Made by a program: the position numbers and the translations under genes. The notes below the pieces were generated by a model. The model made no database searches and was not told the DNA's origin. It saw only the letters and a program-made list of their open reading frames with translations. Shown in pieces: positions 1 to 6,898 of a stretch of 13,948 nt of DNA. Every line of letters begins with the position of its first letter. The stretch's first letter is position 1. The stretch lies in the NCBI GenBank assembly GCA_028876585.1, contig JAGWRL010000028.1, forward strand, positions 1-13,948, read 5' to 3'. This DNA comes from Pseudomonadota bacterium. Lineage in GTDB: Bacteria; Pseudomonadota; Alphaproteobacteria; Rhizobiales; Beijerinckiaceae.

Positions 1-1214
1 ACGTGGGTGATGCGGCGCGAGCCGTCGCGCAGGCGCGCCGCCTGCACGATGACGTCGACCGACGAAACAATCATCTCGCGGATCGTCTTGGTCGGCAGCG
101 AGAAGCCGCCCATGGTGATCATCGATTCCATACGGCTCAGCGCCTCGCGCGGGCTGTTGGCGTGCAGCGTGCCCATCGAGCCGTCGTGGCCGGTGTTCAT
201 CGCCTGCAACAGATCGAACGCCTCGGGTCCGCGCACCTCGCCGACGATGATGCGTTCGGGGCGCATACGCAGACAGTTCTTGACCAGATCGCGCATGGTG
301 ATCTGGCCGACGCCTTCGAGATTGGGCGGCCGCGTCTCCAGCCGCACCACATGGGGCTGTTGCAGTTGCAGCTCGGCCGCGTCCTCGCAGGTGATGACGC
401 GCTCGCCGGCGTCGATATAGTTGGTCAGGCAGTTGAGCAGCGTGGTCTTGCCCGAGCCGGTGCCGCCGGAGATGACGGTGTTGCAACGCACGCGGCCGAT
501 GATCTTGAGGATCTCGGCGCCGGCGTTCGAGATGGCGCCGAAGCGGACGAGCTGGTCGAGCGTCAGCTTGTCCTTCTTGAATTTGCGGATGGTCAGCGCG
601 GCGCCGTCGATGGCGAGCGGCGGGGCGATGACGTTGACGCGCGAGCCGTCGAGCAGGCGCGCGTCGCAGATCGGCGAGGCTTCGTCGACGCGGCGGCCGA
701 CCTGACTGACGATGCGCTGGCAGATGTTCATCAACTGCGCATTGTCGCGGAAGCGCACGTTGGTGAGCTGGATCTTGCCGCCGACTTCGATGAAGGTGCG
801 GGTCGGTCCGTTGACCATGATGTCGGCGATGTCGTCGCGCGCCAGCAGCGGTTCGAGCGGGCCGAAGCCGAGCACGTCGTTGCAGATGTCGTCGAGCAGA
901 TCCTCCTGCTCGGCGATCGACAGCACGAGATTCTTGATCGTGACGATTTCGTGCACGATGTCGCGGATTTCCTCGCGCGCGCTGTCCTGATCGAGCTTCG
1001 ACAGCGCGGAGAGGTCGATCGCCTCGATCAGCGCGCTGAAAATCATCGCTTTGGTTTGAAAATAGCTCTCCGGCCGCTGTTCGCCTTCGCGCGAGATAGC
1101 AGGCGGCGGCGGCGGCGGCGCGGCGGCGCGCGACGGCTCGGCATTTAATAACGCGGGAGCCGGCGCGTTGACGGGCGCGGCGCTGACTCCGGGATGGGCA
1201 CGCTTACCGAACAT
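1..1214 (-). CDS. cpaF: Tad pilus assembly ATPase CpaF (TadA-like), 3' end cut off by the window
   Basis: Secretion-type ATPase that powers Flp/Tad pilus assembly at the cytoplasmic face of the inner membrane. Translating the minus strand from the ATG at 1214-1212 gives 404 residues with no stop before the window edge, so the C-terminus is missing. Visible motifs are a Walker A segment SGGTGSGKTT with its lysine near residue 256, followed by the acidic 'ITCEDAAELQLQ' segment, the Walker B-like 'RIIVGEVRG' and the histidine box 'TGHDGSMGTLHANS' typical of GspE/VirB11-family ATPases. The N-terminus is low-complexity, rich in alanine and proline with five prolines in a row, before the conserved domain. 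The start MFGKRAHPG is the first ATG after the cpaE stop. A GGGA about 9 bases upstream is a possible but weak ribosome binding site. It lies 61 bases downstream of cpaE in the same direction. Confidence 0.96.
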   Translation of the reverse strand, partial: MFGKRAHPGVSAAPVNAPAPALLNAEPSRAAAPPPPPPAISREGEQRPESYFQTKAMIFSALIEAIDLSALSKLDQDSAREEIRDIVHEIVTIKNLVLSIAEQEDLLDDICNDVLGFGPLEPLLARDDIADIMVNGPTRTFIEVGGKIQLTNVRFRDNAQLMNICQRIVSQVGRRVDEASPICDARLLDGSRVNVIAPPLAIDGAALTIRKFKKDKLTLDQLVRFGAISNAGAEILKIIGRVRCNTVISGGTGSGKTTLLNCLTNYIDAGERVITCEDAAELQLQQPHVVRLETRPPNLEGVGQITMRDLVKNCLRMRPERIIVGEVRGPEAFDLLQAMNTGHDGSMGTLHANSPREALSRMESMITMGGFSLPTKTIREMIVSSVDVIVQAARLRDGSRRITH

Positions 1215-1277
1215 GTTCCGTCTTCCCGATTGCGGGAGGCCTGGCCTCCAGGGAAAAGCGAGCGGCTGTCGCCGCTC
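1215..1277 (-). promoter_or_regulatory. Inverted repeats in the cpaE-cpaF gap
   Basis: Three short inverted repeats fill the gap between the cpaE stop and the cpaF start. 1260-1266 pairs with 1271-1277 (7 bp, 4-base loop, overlapping the cpaE stop codon) and is followed on the minus strand by GCTTTT. 1235-1241 is a 7 bp arm mirrored at 1243-1249 around a single base. 1224-1228 pairs with 1233-1237 (5 bp, 4-base loop). The last two share bases 1235-1237 and so cannot form fully together. The last one includes the GGGA that may act as the cpaF ribosome binding site. The pairing is visible in the sequence. A role in mRNA stability, attenuation or cpaF translation is inference. Confidence 0.4.
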
Positions 1278-2547
1278 ACGCCTTCTTGGTCAATTTCGCC
1301 AGCAACGGGTCGAACAGGCCCCGCTTCTGTTTCTTCACTTCCGTCCGCCCGGCGATCATGCCGGCGAGCGCGGCGAAAGTTTCGGCGACCTTGCCCTTGG
1401 GCTCGATCTCCGCGATCATCTGTCCATTGTTGGCCGCCGAGCCGAACAGCTTCGCGTCGTGGGCGATGATCGCGGTCGGCTCCATCTCGATCGTCTTGGA
1501 GAAATCGGCGACCGGAATCTCGGGCCGCTTCGGGATGCCGACATTGTTGAGGATCAGGCGCGGCGGGTGATCATGCGGCCGGGCGCTGCGGATGTTGTCG
1601 ACGATGTTCTTGGCGTTGCGCAGGTTGGCGAGATCGGGTTGCGCGATGACCATCACCTCGTCGGCGGCGACCAGCGTGCGCCGCGTCCAGGCGTTCCAGC
1701 CGTGCGGAATGTCGAGCACGACCCAGGGCGTGGAGGCGCGCATCGAATCCATCAGCGAATCGAACGCGGTCTCGCCGAAGTCGTAGAGCCGGTCGAGCAT
1801 CGCCGGCGCGGCCAGCAGATGCAGGTTGTCGCCGCATTTCGACAGCAGGCGATCAACCAGCGTGGTGTCGACGCGATCGGGCGCGAACACCGCTTCCGCG
1901 ACCCCCTGCGGCGGGTCCTGATTGAAGTCGAGCCCGGCGGTGCCGAAGCCGAGATCGAGGTCGGCGATGATGGTGTCCATGCCGATTTCGGTGGCCAGGT
2001 GCCAGGCGACGTTATGGGCGATGGTCGAGGAGCCGACGCCGCCCTTGGCCCCGACCACGGCGATGACGCGCCCGAGCGGCTTGGCGCCGGGGGTCTTGAA
2101 CAATTGCGACACCGCGCTGACGAAATCGACCACGCCGAACGGCAGCACCAGATATTCGCTGACGCCGCGCGCGATCAACTGACGGTAGAGAATGATGTCG
2201 TTGACCTTGCCGATGATGATGACCTTGGTGCCGGCGTCGCAATATTCCGACAGCTCGTCGAGCTGGGAGACCAGGAATTCGCGGTCGGCGGTCGCCTCGA
2301 TGACGATCACGTTGGGCGTCGGCGCGTTGCGGTAGGCTTCGACCGCGCCGGCCGCGCCGCCCATGTTCTGTTTGACATGGGCCTTGGCCATGCGGCGGTC
2401 GCCGATCGCGGCCTGGATGACGGCGGCGGCTTCGGGCGATTCGCAAAACGCCTGGATCGAAACGCGCGGCACAGGATCGATCTGGGCGATCGGCGTCGTC
2501 GATTGCGAATTGACGTTGGGCGCGTCCTCGAGCATCTGCGAGCGCAT
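1276..2547 (-). CDS. cpaE: Tad pilus assembly protein CpaE (TadZ-like MinD/ParA-family ATPase)
   Basis: Cytoplasmic protein of the MinD/ParA-type P-loop superfamily, known in Tad systems for polar localisation of the assembly machinery. The 423-residue protein has an N-terminal receiver-like region (about residues 25-155) and then an ATPase domain starting 'RVIAVVGAKGGVGSST' (about 160-175). The Walker A motif is the CpaE variant GGVGSST. It keeps the signature lysine in 'AKGG' but has serine where MinD has the second P-loop lysine. 'IIADLDLGFGTAGLDF' (about 193-208) fits the switch I region of this superfamily. The start ATG is 3 bases beyond the cpaD stop. A good ribosome binding site, GGGAGG (2555-2560), sits 7 bases upstream and overlaps the cpaD stop region, so the two genes are probably translationally coupled. 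The protein ends in lysine-rich KLTKKA. Confidence 0.95.
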   Translation of the reverse strand: MRSQMLEDAPNVNSQSTTPIAQIDPVPRVSIQAFCESPEAAAVIQAAIGDRRMAKAHVKQNMGGAAGAVEAYRNAPTPNVIVIEATADREFLVSQLDELSEYCDAGTKVIIIGKVNDIILYRQLIARGVSEYLVLPFGVVDFVSAVSQLFKTPGAKPLGRVIAVVGAKGGVGSSTIAHNVAWHLATEIGMDTIIADLDLGFGTAGLDFNQDPPQGVAEAVFAPDRVDTTLVDRLLSKCGDNLHLLAAPAMLDRLYDFGETAFDSLMDSMRASTPWVVLDIPHGWNAWTRRTLVAADEVMVIAQPDLANLRNAKNIVDNIRSARPHDHPPRLILNNVGIPKRPEIPVADFSKTIEMEPTAIIAHDAKLFGSAANNGQMIAEIEPKGKVAETFAALAGMIAGRTEVKKQKRGLFDPLLAKLTKKA

Positions 2548-2550
2548 GGA

Positions 2551-3282
2551 TCAACCTCCCCCGACCGTGCCGATGGTGGTCGTCTGGGTCTTCCAGTCCG
2601 TGCCCGGATCGAAGCCCTTGCGCACGTTCTGGATCGCGCGCAGCCGCATGTTTTCGTCGGGCGGAGAGCTGGCGCGCGCCTGCGCGAGATCGCGCGGATC
2701 GTCGACCTGCGCGGCGAGCGCGGATTGGGTGGCGCAGCCGAAATTGGGATAGGACTGGTTCTTCCAGCTTTCGATCGACGAGCCCGAGGCGAGGTCGGTC
2801 GGCCATTGGCCGCAGCGATCCGCGACTTTCGCCTTCAGGCCCTGGAACACCAACCGGATCGGGCTCGCCAGCGTCGCGTCCTGGACCGGATAGGAGCCGA
2901 CCGCGACATAGCCGCGCAGGCCGTTGGCGTAGAGCTGCTTGCGGATTTCCGGCACGATGCGCGCGCTGGCGCCGTCGCCCGCGGGGGTGAGAATGGTCAC
3001 CTCGCCCGAGCCGAACTCGCCATAACGCTCGGCGAACGCCTTGACCTTGTCGGCGGAGAGCGCGTCGAGACGGCCCCCGACCGGGAACAGGTCGAGGGTC
3101 GTGGCCGCCTTGCCGAGCACGATCGGGTGGCGCTCGTGATAGTCTATGGCGGAAACCTGGTTGTCGGAGGCGTATTGCACGCCCGACAAGCAGCCCGACA
3201 GCGACAGCGCGGCCGCGCCGAGACATAGGCCGGAGACGAGGCGGCGGCCCTTGCGCTCGCTTTTGGTGATCCATTGCAGCAT
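2551..3282 (-). CDS. cpaD: Tad pilus lipoprotein CpaD
   Basis: Predicted outer-membrane lipoprotein of the Tad secretin complex, thought in this family to assist CpaC. I chose the ATG at 3282-3280, giving 243 residues beginning MLQWITKSERKGRRL. An in-frame TTG at 3297 would add five residues, but it is a poorer start and has no ribosome binding site. The N-terminus has a basic stretch, a short hydrophobic segment 'LVSGLCLGAAALSLSGC' and a lipobox LSGC, with the acylated cysteine near residue 31 of the chosen form. The next part, 'YASDNQVSAIDYHERHPIVLG', is typical of CpaD. The end of the protein is glycine-rich. The gene sits between cpaC (48-base gap) and cpaE (3-base gap), the standard order. 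Both start choices have weak Shine-Dalgarno matches, so the exact start is uncertain by a few codons. Confidence 0.92.
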   Translation of the reverse strand: MLQWITKSERKGRRLVSGLCLGAAALSLSGCLSGVQYASDNQVSAIDYHERHPIVLGKAATTLDLFPVGGRLDALSADKVKAFAERYGEFGSGEVTILTPAGDGASARIVPEIRKQLYANGLRGYVAVGSYPVQDATLASPIRLVFQGLKAKVADRCGQWPTDLASGSSIESWKNQSYPNFGCATQSALAAQVDDPRDLAQARASSPPDENMRLRAIQNVRKGFDPGTDWKTQTTTIGTVGGG

Positions 3283-3330
3283 GACATCGACTCGCAAAAT
3301 AGAAGAGCAGAACCGGGTTTCGCGTTCGTT

Positions 3331-4869
3331 TCAGTCGGTGATGAAACCGACCTTGCCGGAGTAGCTGGGCATCGGGCGCAGGCCGCCGGAGCTCGAATAG
3401 ATGCGGTTGACGCGGCCGAGGAACCAGCCCTGCGGATCGCTGGCGTCGCTGTAGTTCTGGTCGGCGCGCGCGACCTCCTTCGGATCGACCGCGTGCACGA
3501 TATAGGGCGTGATGACGATCAGCAGTTCCGTCTCCTGGCGCTGATAGTCGCGCGAGCGGAACAGCGAGCCGAGGATGGGCAGGTTCATCAGGCCCGGCAG
3601 GCCGGTGATGGCGGCGCTCGATTGCGTCGAGATCAGGCCCGCCGAAACGATCGAACCGCCCGACGGCAATTCGACCGTGGTCTCGTTCTTGCGCGTGCGG
3701 AAGCCGGGGATCGCGGTGTTCAGGATCACGATCTGCTTGGTGTAGTCGATGTCGGTGACTTCGGTGGCGATGCGCAGCTGAATCCGGCCCTGGCTCAGCA
3801 CCACCGGCGTGAAATTGAGCGTCACGCCATAGGGCTGCTGGATGTAGCCCAGCGTACAAAGGTTGGCCTGGCAGTTTTCGCTCGCCGGGATCGGGATCGT
3901 GCCGCCGGCGAGGAATTTGGCGCGCTCCCCGGAGATGGCGGTCACCGTCGGCTCGGCCAGCGTGCGCGCGACGCCTTCCTGCTCGAAGGCGTTGAGCGTG
4001 GCCTGCAATTGCTCGCCCGCCATGTTCCAGCCGATCGTCGCCGCATTGCCGAGCGCGCCGTTGACGCCGAATGGGTTGGTGATCGAAAGTCTTGGCACGC
4101 CGGAGCCGAAGCCGTTGGCTCCGTTCGCGTTAGGGCCGAGCCCGCTATAGTTGACGCCGAGCTGCTTGAGCACGTCGCGATGGATTTCCGAGATGGTCAC
4201 GCGCAGGCTGACCTGATCGAGGCCGCGGATCATCAGCGAGTTGACGACCTTGCCGGACGCCGCCGTGGCCGTCGCCGCGGCCGCGCCGGTCGTGACGGCC
4301 GAGACGCCGCCGTCGGCGATGAAACCCTGCGCGATGTCGAGCGCCTGTTGCGCGTCGCCGGCGGAGGCCACCGACCCGGTGAGGATGATCGAGCCGCCGA
4401 CGGTGCGCACGTGAATGTCGTTGTTGGGAATGGCGGCCTGCAACAGCCGCGACAACTCGCCGACGTCGCGCCCGACCGTGACTTCGAGCACCGCGATCTT
4501 GCGCCCGTCGGCGGCGAGCGCGAACACCGTGGTCTGCCCGGCTTCGAGCGTCGTGATGTAGAGGCGGCGCGCCGAGCGCACGATGGCGTTGGCGATTTTG
4601 GGATCGCCGACGAAGATTTCCTGCGCGTCCTCCGGCAGATCGATGATCATCGAACGGCCGATGCCGAGCTGGAGGCTCTTCATCTCGCCGCGCGCGACCG
4701 AAATCGACGACGCGGGGGCCGGGTCGGACGCGCGGGCGGGCGCGGCCGCGCCGATCGCGGTCGCGATCGCGGCCGCCGCCAGCGCCGCCGTCCAGGTCGA
4801 TTTGCCGATCGCCGCCATGCTCGCCACCGTCTTGTTGATCGCGCGTGCGCCTTGGAAGTTGCGGTTCAT
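3331..4869 (-). CDS. cpaC: Tad pilus secretin CpaC (RcpA-like)
   Basis: Outer-membrane secretin forming the channel through which the Flp pilus emerges. The 512-residue protein has a long signal peptide ending near residue 47 (PARA|SDP). A pilus-type N-terminal domain follows (about 55-130, with 'SLQLGIGRSMIIDLPEDAQE'), then a BON-like domain (about 135-195, 'IHVRTVGGSIILTGSVASAG'). The C-terminal secretin domain (about 285-460) includes 'QEGVARTLAEPTVTAISGE', 'FLAGGTIPIP', 'LPGLMNLPILGSLFRS' and the terminal 'ETELLIVITPYIV'. All are hallmark secretin segments. A strong ribosome binding site, GAGGAGG (4875-4881), lies 5 bases before the ATG and overlaps the cpaB stop codon, supporting the start and coupling to cpaB. 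An alanine/threonine-rich linker sits near residues 195-210. Length and domain order match full-length family members. Confidence 0.97.
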   Translation of the reverse strand: MNRNFQGARAINKTVASMAAIGKSTWTAALAAAAIATAIGAAAPARASDPAPASSISVARGEMKSLQLGIGRSMIIDLPEDAQEIFVGDPKIANAIVRSARRLYITTLEAGQTTVFALAADGRKIAVLEVTVGRDVGELSRLLQAAIPNNDIHVRTVGGSIILTGSVASAGDAQQALDIAQGFIADGGVSAVTTGAAAATATAASGKVVNSLMIRGLDQVSLRVTISEIHRDVLKQLGVNYSGLGPNANGANGFGSGVPRLSITNPFGVNGALGNAATIGWNMAGEQLQATLNAFEQEGVARTLAEPTVTAISGERAKFLAGGTIPIPASENCQANLCTLGYIQQPYGVTLNFTPVVLSQGRIQLRIATEVTDIDYTKQIVILNTAIPGFRTRKNETTVELPSGGSIVSAGLISTQSSAAITGLPGLMNLPILGSLFRSRDYQRQETELLIVITPYIVHAVDPKEVARADQNYSDASDPQGWFLGRVNRIYSSSGGLRPMPSYSGKVGFITD

Positions 4870-4879
4870 GGGAGCCTCC

Positions 4880-5698
4880 TCAGCGGGCTGCTTGCTGCGC
4901 CGCGCCGTAGCGCACGATGGTCAGACCCTTGCCCTGCGAGTCCGAGGGATCGTTCACGGTCACCGTCGCGCCGGCGCTGTCGACGAGGCTGCGCAGCACC
5001 AGGATCAGATGCGAGCCTTGCGTGTTCTGCGCGTAGACGACCATCTCGGCCTGTTTGGGATCGAGTTCGAGTGTGGCGTTGCCGCCGACGACGACCTTCT
5101 TGCCGTTCTCCTCCTGCACGTTCTGGCCGATGGCGAGCACGCGCACGTTGGAGAGGATCACCTGATGGCTGAGCACCATCGTGCCCTTGGCGCGCGTCGC
5201 CTCCTCGTCCTGATAGACGCGCACGACGTCGACCCGGTCGTTGGGAAGGATGAAGCCGCCGGCGGACGAATCGCCGGTGTTCTCGATTCGGATCGCCACA
5301 GCGCGCATGCCGCTCGGCAGCACCGCCGCCATGTAGCCGCCGATGCCGGCCTTCACGAGCTTGTCGCGCCGCAGCGGCTCGCCGCGAAGGAAAGAATCAC
5401 GCGTCATCGTGTCTTTCAGCTCCGCCACCGTGTCGGGCGTGGCGCTCTTGAGGATCATCAGCTCGGAGATCGAGTCTTTCGGCCAATCCGTCCAGGTTAC
5501 CTGCGGCTCGGTGACCACGCTGCCCATCGGAATGTCTTGCGCGGCGACCAGAACCTTTTCGGTCTGTAGCTTCGGCGCCTCGACGATGACCTGCGGCTTA
5601 CGCTGCGTGCCGAGGTAGTTATTGAAGACGAAGTAAGCGCCGCCGAACGCGACGACCGAAACGCCCAATACGGCGATCTGCAACCTGTTCATGGACAT
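4880..5698 (-). CDS. cpaB: Tad pilus assembly protein CpaB (RcpC-like)
   Basis: Periplasmic or inner-membrane-anchored component that works with the CpaC secretin. The 272-residue protein has one N-terminal membrane anchor (about residues 8-30, 'IAVLGVSVVAFGGAYFVF'). A SAF-type domain follows ('VLVAAQDIPMGSVVTEPQVTW', about 48-70), then an RcpC/CpaB region with 'GYMAAVLPSGMRAVAI' and 'GGFILPNDRVDVV' (about 120-160). The start ATG at 5698 has AGGG 5 bases upstream. A second ATG two codons later (MNRLQ) is possible but is spaced less well. It is the first gene after the terminator-like hairpin at 5816-5861 and so probably the first gene of a cpaB-C-D-E-F transcript. Gene spacings downstream are short (10 bases to cpaC). 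Confidence 0.95.
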   Translation of the reverse strand: MSMNRLQIAVLGVSVVAFGGAYFVFNNYLGTQRKPQVIVEAPKLQTEKVLVAAQDIPMGSVVTEPQVTWTDWPKDSISELMILKSATPDTVAELKDTMTRDSFLRGEPLRRDKLVKAGIGGYMAAVLPSGMRAVAIRIENTGDSSAGGFILPNDRVDVVRVYQDEEATRAKGTMVLSHQVILSNVRVLAIGQNVQEENGKKVVVGGNATLELDPKQAEMVVYAQNTQGSHLILVLRSLVDSAGATVTVNDPSDSQGKGLTIVRYGAAQQAAR

Positions 5699-5753
5699 CG
5701 GACCCTGGATGGCGCGCGCTGCGTCGCCCTGGGTCCAGAATGGGGCGAAATCG

Positions 5754-5768
5754 TCAAATTACGGTTAA
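5754..5768 (-). promoter_or_regulatory. Candidate CtrA-like box upstream of cpaB
   Basis: On the minus strand this reads TTAA-N7-TTGA, matching seven of eight bases of the established CtrA consensus TTAA-N7-TTAA. It lies about 55-70 bases upstream of the cpaB start and downstream of the cpaA terminator, where a cpaB promoter is expected. CtrA control of Tad pilus genes is known in Caulobacter. That this site is bound here is inference, and a match of this quality could occur by chance. I could not place a convincing -10 element. Confidence 0.35.
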
Positions 5769-5815
5769 CCAGCGGTATCCAAACGATTTCGATTTCCTGA
5801 ATAAGCTAGGTCAAC

Positions 5816-5861
5816 AAAAAAAGAACTCCGCGGGACGCCGGTCGGGCGGCCCGCAGAGTTC
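5816..5861 (-). terminator. Rho-independent terminator after cpaA
   Basis: On the minus strand, arm 5861-5850 pairs with arm 5834-5823 over 12 positions with a single G-U wobble. The loop is about 15 bases, and seven T residues (5822-5816) follow directly. It begins about 19 bases after the cpaA stop codon. This is a textbook intrinsic terminator and separates cpaA from cpaB although both face the same way. Confidence 0.85.
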
Positions 5862-5879
5862 GAGAAAGATGCAGCCCAG

Positions 5880-6398
5880 TCAGCGGATGGCGAGTTGGGC
5901 CCAGAGTTGGGTCTCGGGATAGACGAACAGGCCGCCGAACGCTAGGGCAATGCCGTAGGGGATGCCGGATTTGGCGTTGTGCAGCCGGGCGATCCAGGCT
6001 TGCGCGGCCAGGAACTGCGGCAGCGTCACGCGCCGCGCCACCAGGATAACGACCGTCAGCGCGCCGCCCGCCAGCGCCGAGGCGACGCCGTAATCGGCCA
6101 GCGGCGTCCAGCCGAGCCACAGCGCGGTGGCGGCGGCGAGCTTGGCGTCGCCGCCGCCGATCCAGCCGAAATTGAACATGGCGAAGGTGATCAGCAGCAC
6201 GACCGCGCCGCAGCTCAGATGCAGCGCGATATCGTAGAGCGGGACGCCCGCCACGATCGCCGCCGCGAAATAGCCGACCGCCAGCGCGGCTGAGAGCCGG
6301 TTGGGGATCTTCATCGTCAAAAGGTCCATCGCGGCCGCCCAGGCCATGGCGGCGGGGAAGAACAGGAACATCACCTGATGGGGTAAAACCGTCGACAT
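5880..6398 (-). CDS. cpaA: Prepilin peptidase CpaA (TadV-like, A24 family)
   Basis: Inner-membrane aspartic protease that cleaves the leader of the Flp prepilin. The 172-residue, very hydrophobic protein is the short form of the A24 family: it has only the peptidase core and lacks the N-terminal methylase part of PilD-type enzymes. The two expected catalytic aspartates are visible: D25 in 'MDLLTMKIPN' and D84 in the 'GGGDAK' (GxGD) motif. Several membrane segments can be read, for example about 9-24, 36-53, 57-75 and 104-121. The start ATG at 6398 follows a modest GGTGAG. It lies between the pilin gene (138-base gap with a hairpin at 6482-6513) and its own terminator, so it is probably expressed by read-through from the pilin promoter or from a weak promoter in that gap. 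Confidence 0.94.
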   Translation of the reverse strand: MSTVLPHQVMFLFFPAAMAWAAAMDLLTMKIPNRLSAALAVGYFAAAIVAGVPLYDIALHLSCGAVVLLITFAMFNFGWIGGGDAKLAAATALWLGWTPLADYGVASALAGGALTVVILVARRVTLPQFLAAQAWIARLHNAKSGIPYGIALAFGGLFVYPETQLWAQLAIR

Positions 6399-6481
6399 GG
6401 CTCACCGTCGCGAGAGAAGTCAGTTGACCTTAGGACGCAAACGTTGCGGCGGCGTTAGCGCGCCGGAACAGCGGCAAATAC

Positions 6482-6513
6482 AAAAGCGCCGGCGGGGCCG
6501 CCGCCGGCGCTTT
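6482..6513 (-). terminator. Stem-loop between pilin and cpaA (attenuator or terminator)
   Basis: A perfect 13 bp inverted repeat (6483-6495 with 6501-6513) has a 5-base loop and is extremely GC-rich. On the minus strand it is followed by TTTTGTATTTG, an interrupted T-run. It sits 24 bases after the pilin stop codon. Such a hairpin would end or thin out the abundant pilin message before cpaA and also protect its 3' end. The hairpin is certain in the sequence. The strength of termination is inferred. Confidence 0.75.
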
Positions 6514-6536
6514 CGTTTCGCTCAGACGAGAACGGC

Positions 6537-6698
6537 TTACTTGAGGGCGGACGAGACTTCCGAGAACTCGGCCGAAAGCTTGGTGCCGAGATTGGTCAGG
6601 ATCGTGACCAGCGCAATGGCGATCAACGAGGCGATCAGGGCGTATTCGATGGCGGTGGCGCCGGACTCGTCGGACGCGAAAAGCTTGACGAACTTCAT
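6537..6698 (-). CDS. flp: Flp family type IVb pilin (major Tad pilin)
   Basis: A 53-residue Flp/Fap-type prepilin, the structural subunit of the Tad pilus. The translation starts MKFVKLFASDESG|ATAIEY and continues ALIASLIAIALVTIL, then a short polar tail to LSAEFSEVSSALK. The predicted CpaA cleavage site is after G13, with the conserved glutamate at +5 and tyrosine at +6 of the mature protein (E18, Y19), and a single hydrophobic helix from about 16 to 36. The mature pilin would be about 40 residues. A ribosome binding site GGAG (6706-6709) lies 7 bases before the ATG. It is transcribed ahead of cpaA and separated from it by a strong hairpin. The name pilA is used for the same gene in Caulobacter. 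Confidence 0.95.
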   Translation of the reverse strand: MKFVKLFASDESGATAIEYALIASLIAIALVTILTNLGTKLSAEFSEVSSALK

Positions 6699-6898
6699 GT
6701 TTTTGCTCCAGATGGAAGAGGGACGGGTCCGCCGTCGCCCTTTCCGTTATGGCGCCAAGCCTTTGATGAAATCCTAATTGGCGGCCTCGTTTTGTCGCCA
6801 GAACGGCGCGTCGAGGATCGCTTGTGCGAAGGGTTAGTCTCTCCTAAACCGAAATCCCCGGACTGAACCTTTCCGGGCAACGGATCGCAAAGGATCAC
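6699..6898. other. Divergent intergenic region between pilin and DUF4239-like gene
   Basis: This 200-base gap must hold the pilin promoter (minus) and the promoter of the downstream plus-strand operon. It is clearly less GC-rich than the genes around it. I see an 8 bp palindrome TGGCGCCA at 6750-6757 and an imperfect inverted repeat around 6832-6850. I could not place convincing -35/-10 pairs on either strand, nor a sigma-54 site. The region holds no credible small gene. Confidence 0.5.

Noticed and set aside
1101..1127. GGC/CGG-type microsatellite that might cause phase variation of cpaF
   Set aside because: Only about five perfect units, encoding a short proline run in a flexible N-terminal segment. 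Such triplet changes would not shift the frame.
3..1148. A 381-codon plus-strand open frame opposite cpaF
   Set aside because: It is antisense to the conserved CpaF motifs and its product is rich in Arg, Asp and His with no domain. It is a GC-bias shadow.
1987..2056. Loss of the second P-loop lysine in CpaE as a sign of a broken ATPase
   Set aside because: GGVGSST in place of GGVGKT is the usual form in CpaE proteins, so it is a family trait rather than a defect.
1168..3228. A 686-codon plus-strand open frame opposite cpaE and cpaD
   Set aside because: The product is low-complexity and arginine-rich and lies wholly antisense to two well-supported genes.
2012..3859. A 615-codon minus-strand open frame spanning parts of cpaE, cpaD and cpaC
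   Set aside because: It runs in a different frame across three real genes, has no recognisable domain and is biased toward Arg and Pro.
3274..5172. A 632-codon plus-strand open frame opposite cpaC
   Set aside because: It is antisense to a complete secretin gene with a signal peptide and ribosome binding site. Its composition is that of a shadow frame.
6834..6848. A second possible CtrA-like box (TTTA-N7-CTAA on the minus strand) upstream of the pilin
   Set aside because: Only six of eight bases match and it is 136 bases or more from the pilin start. Too weak to annotate as a site.
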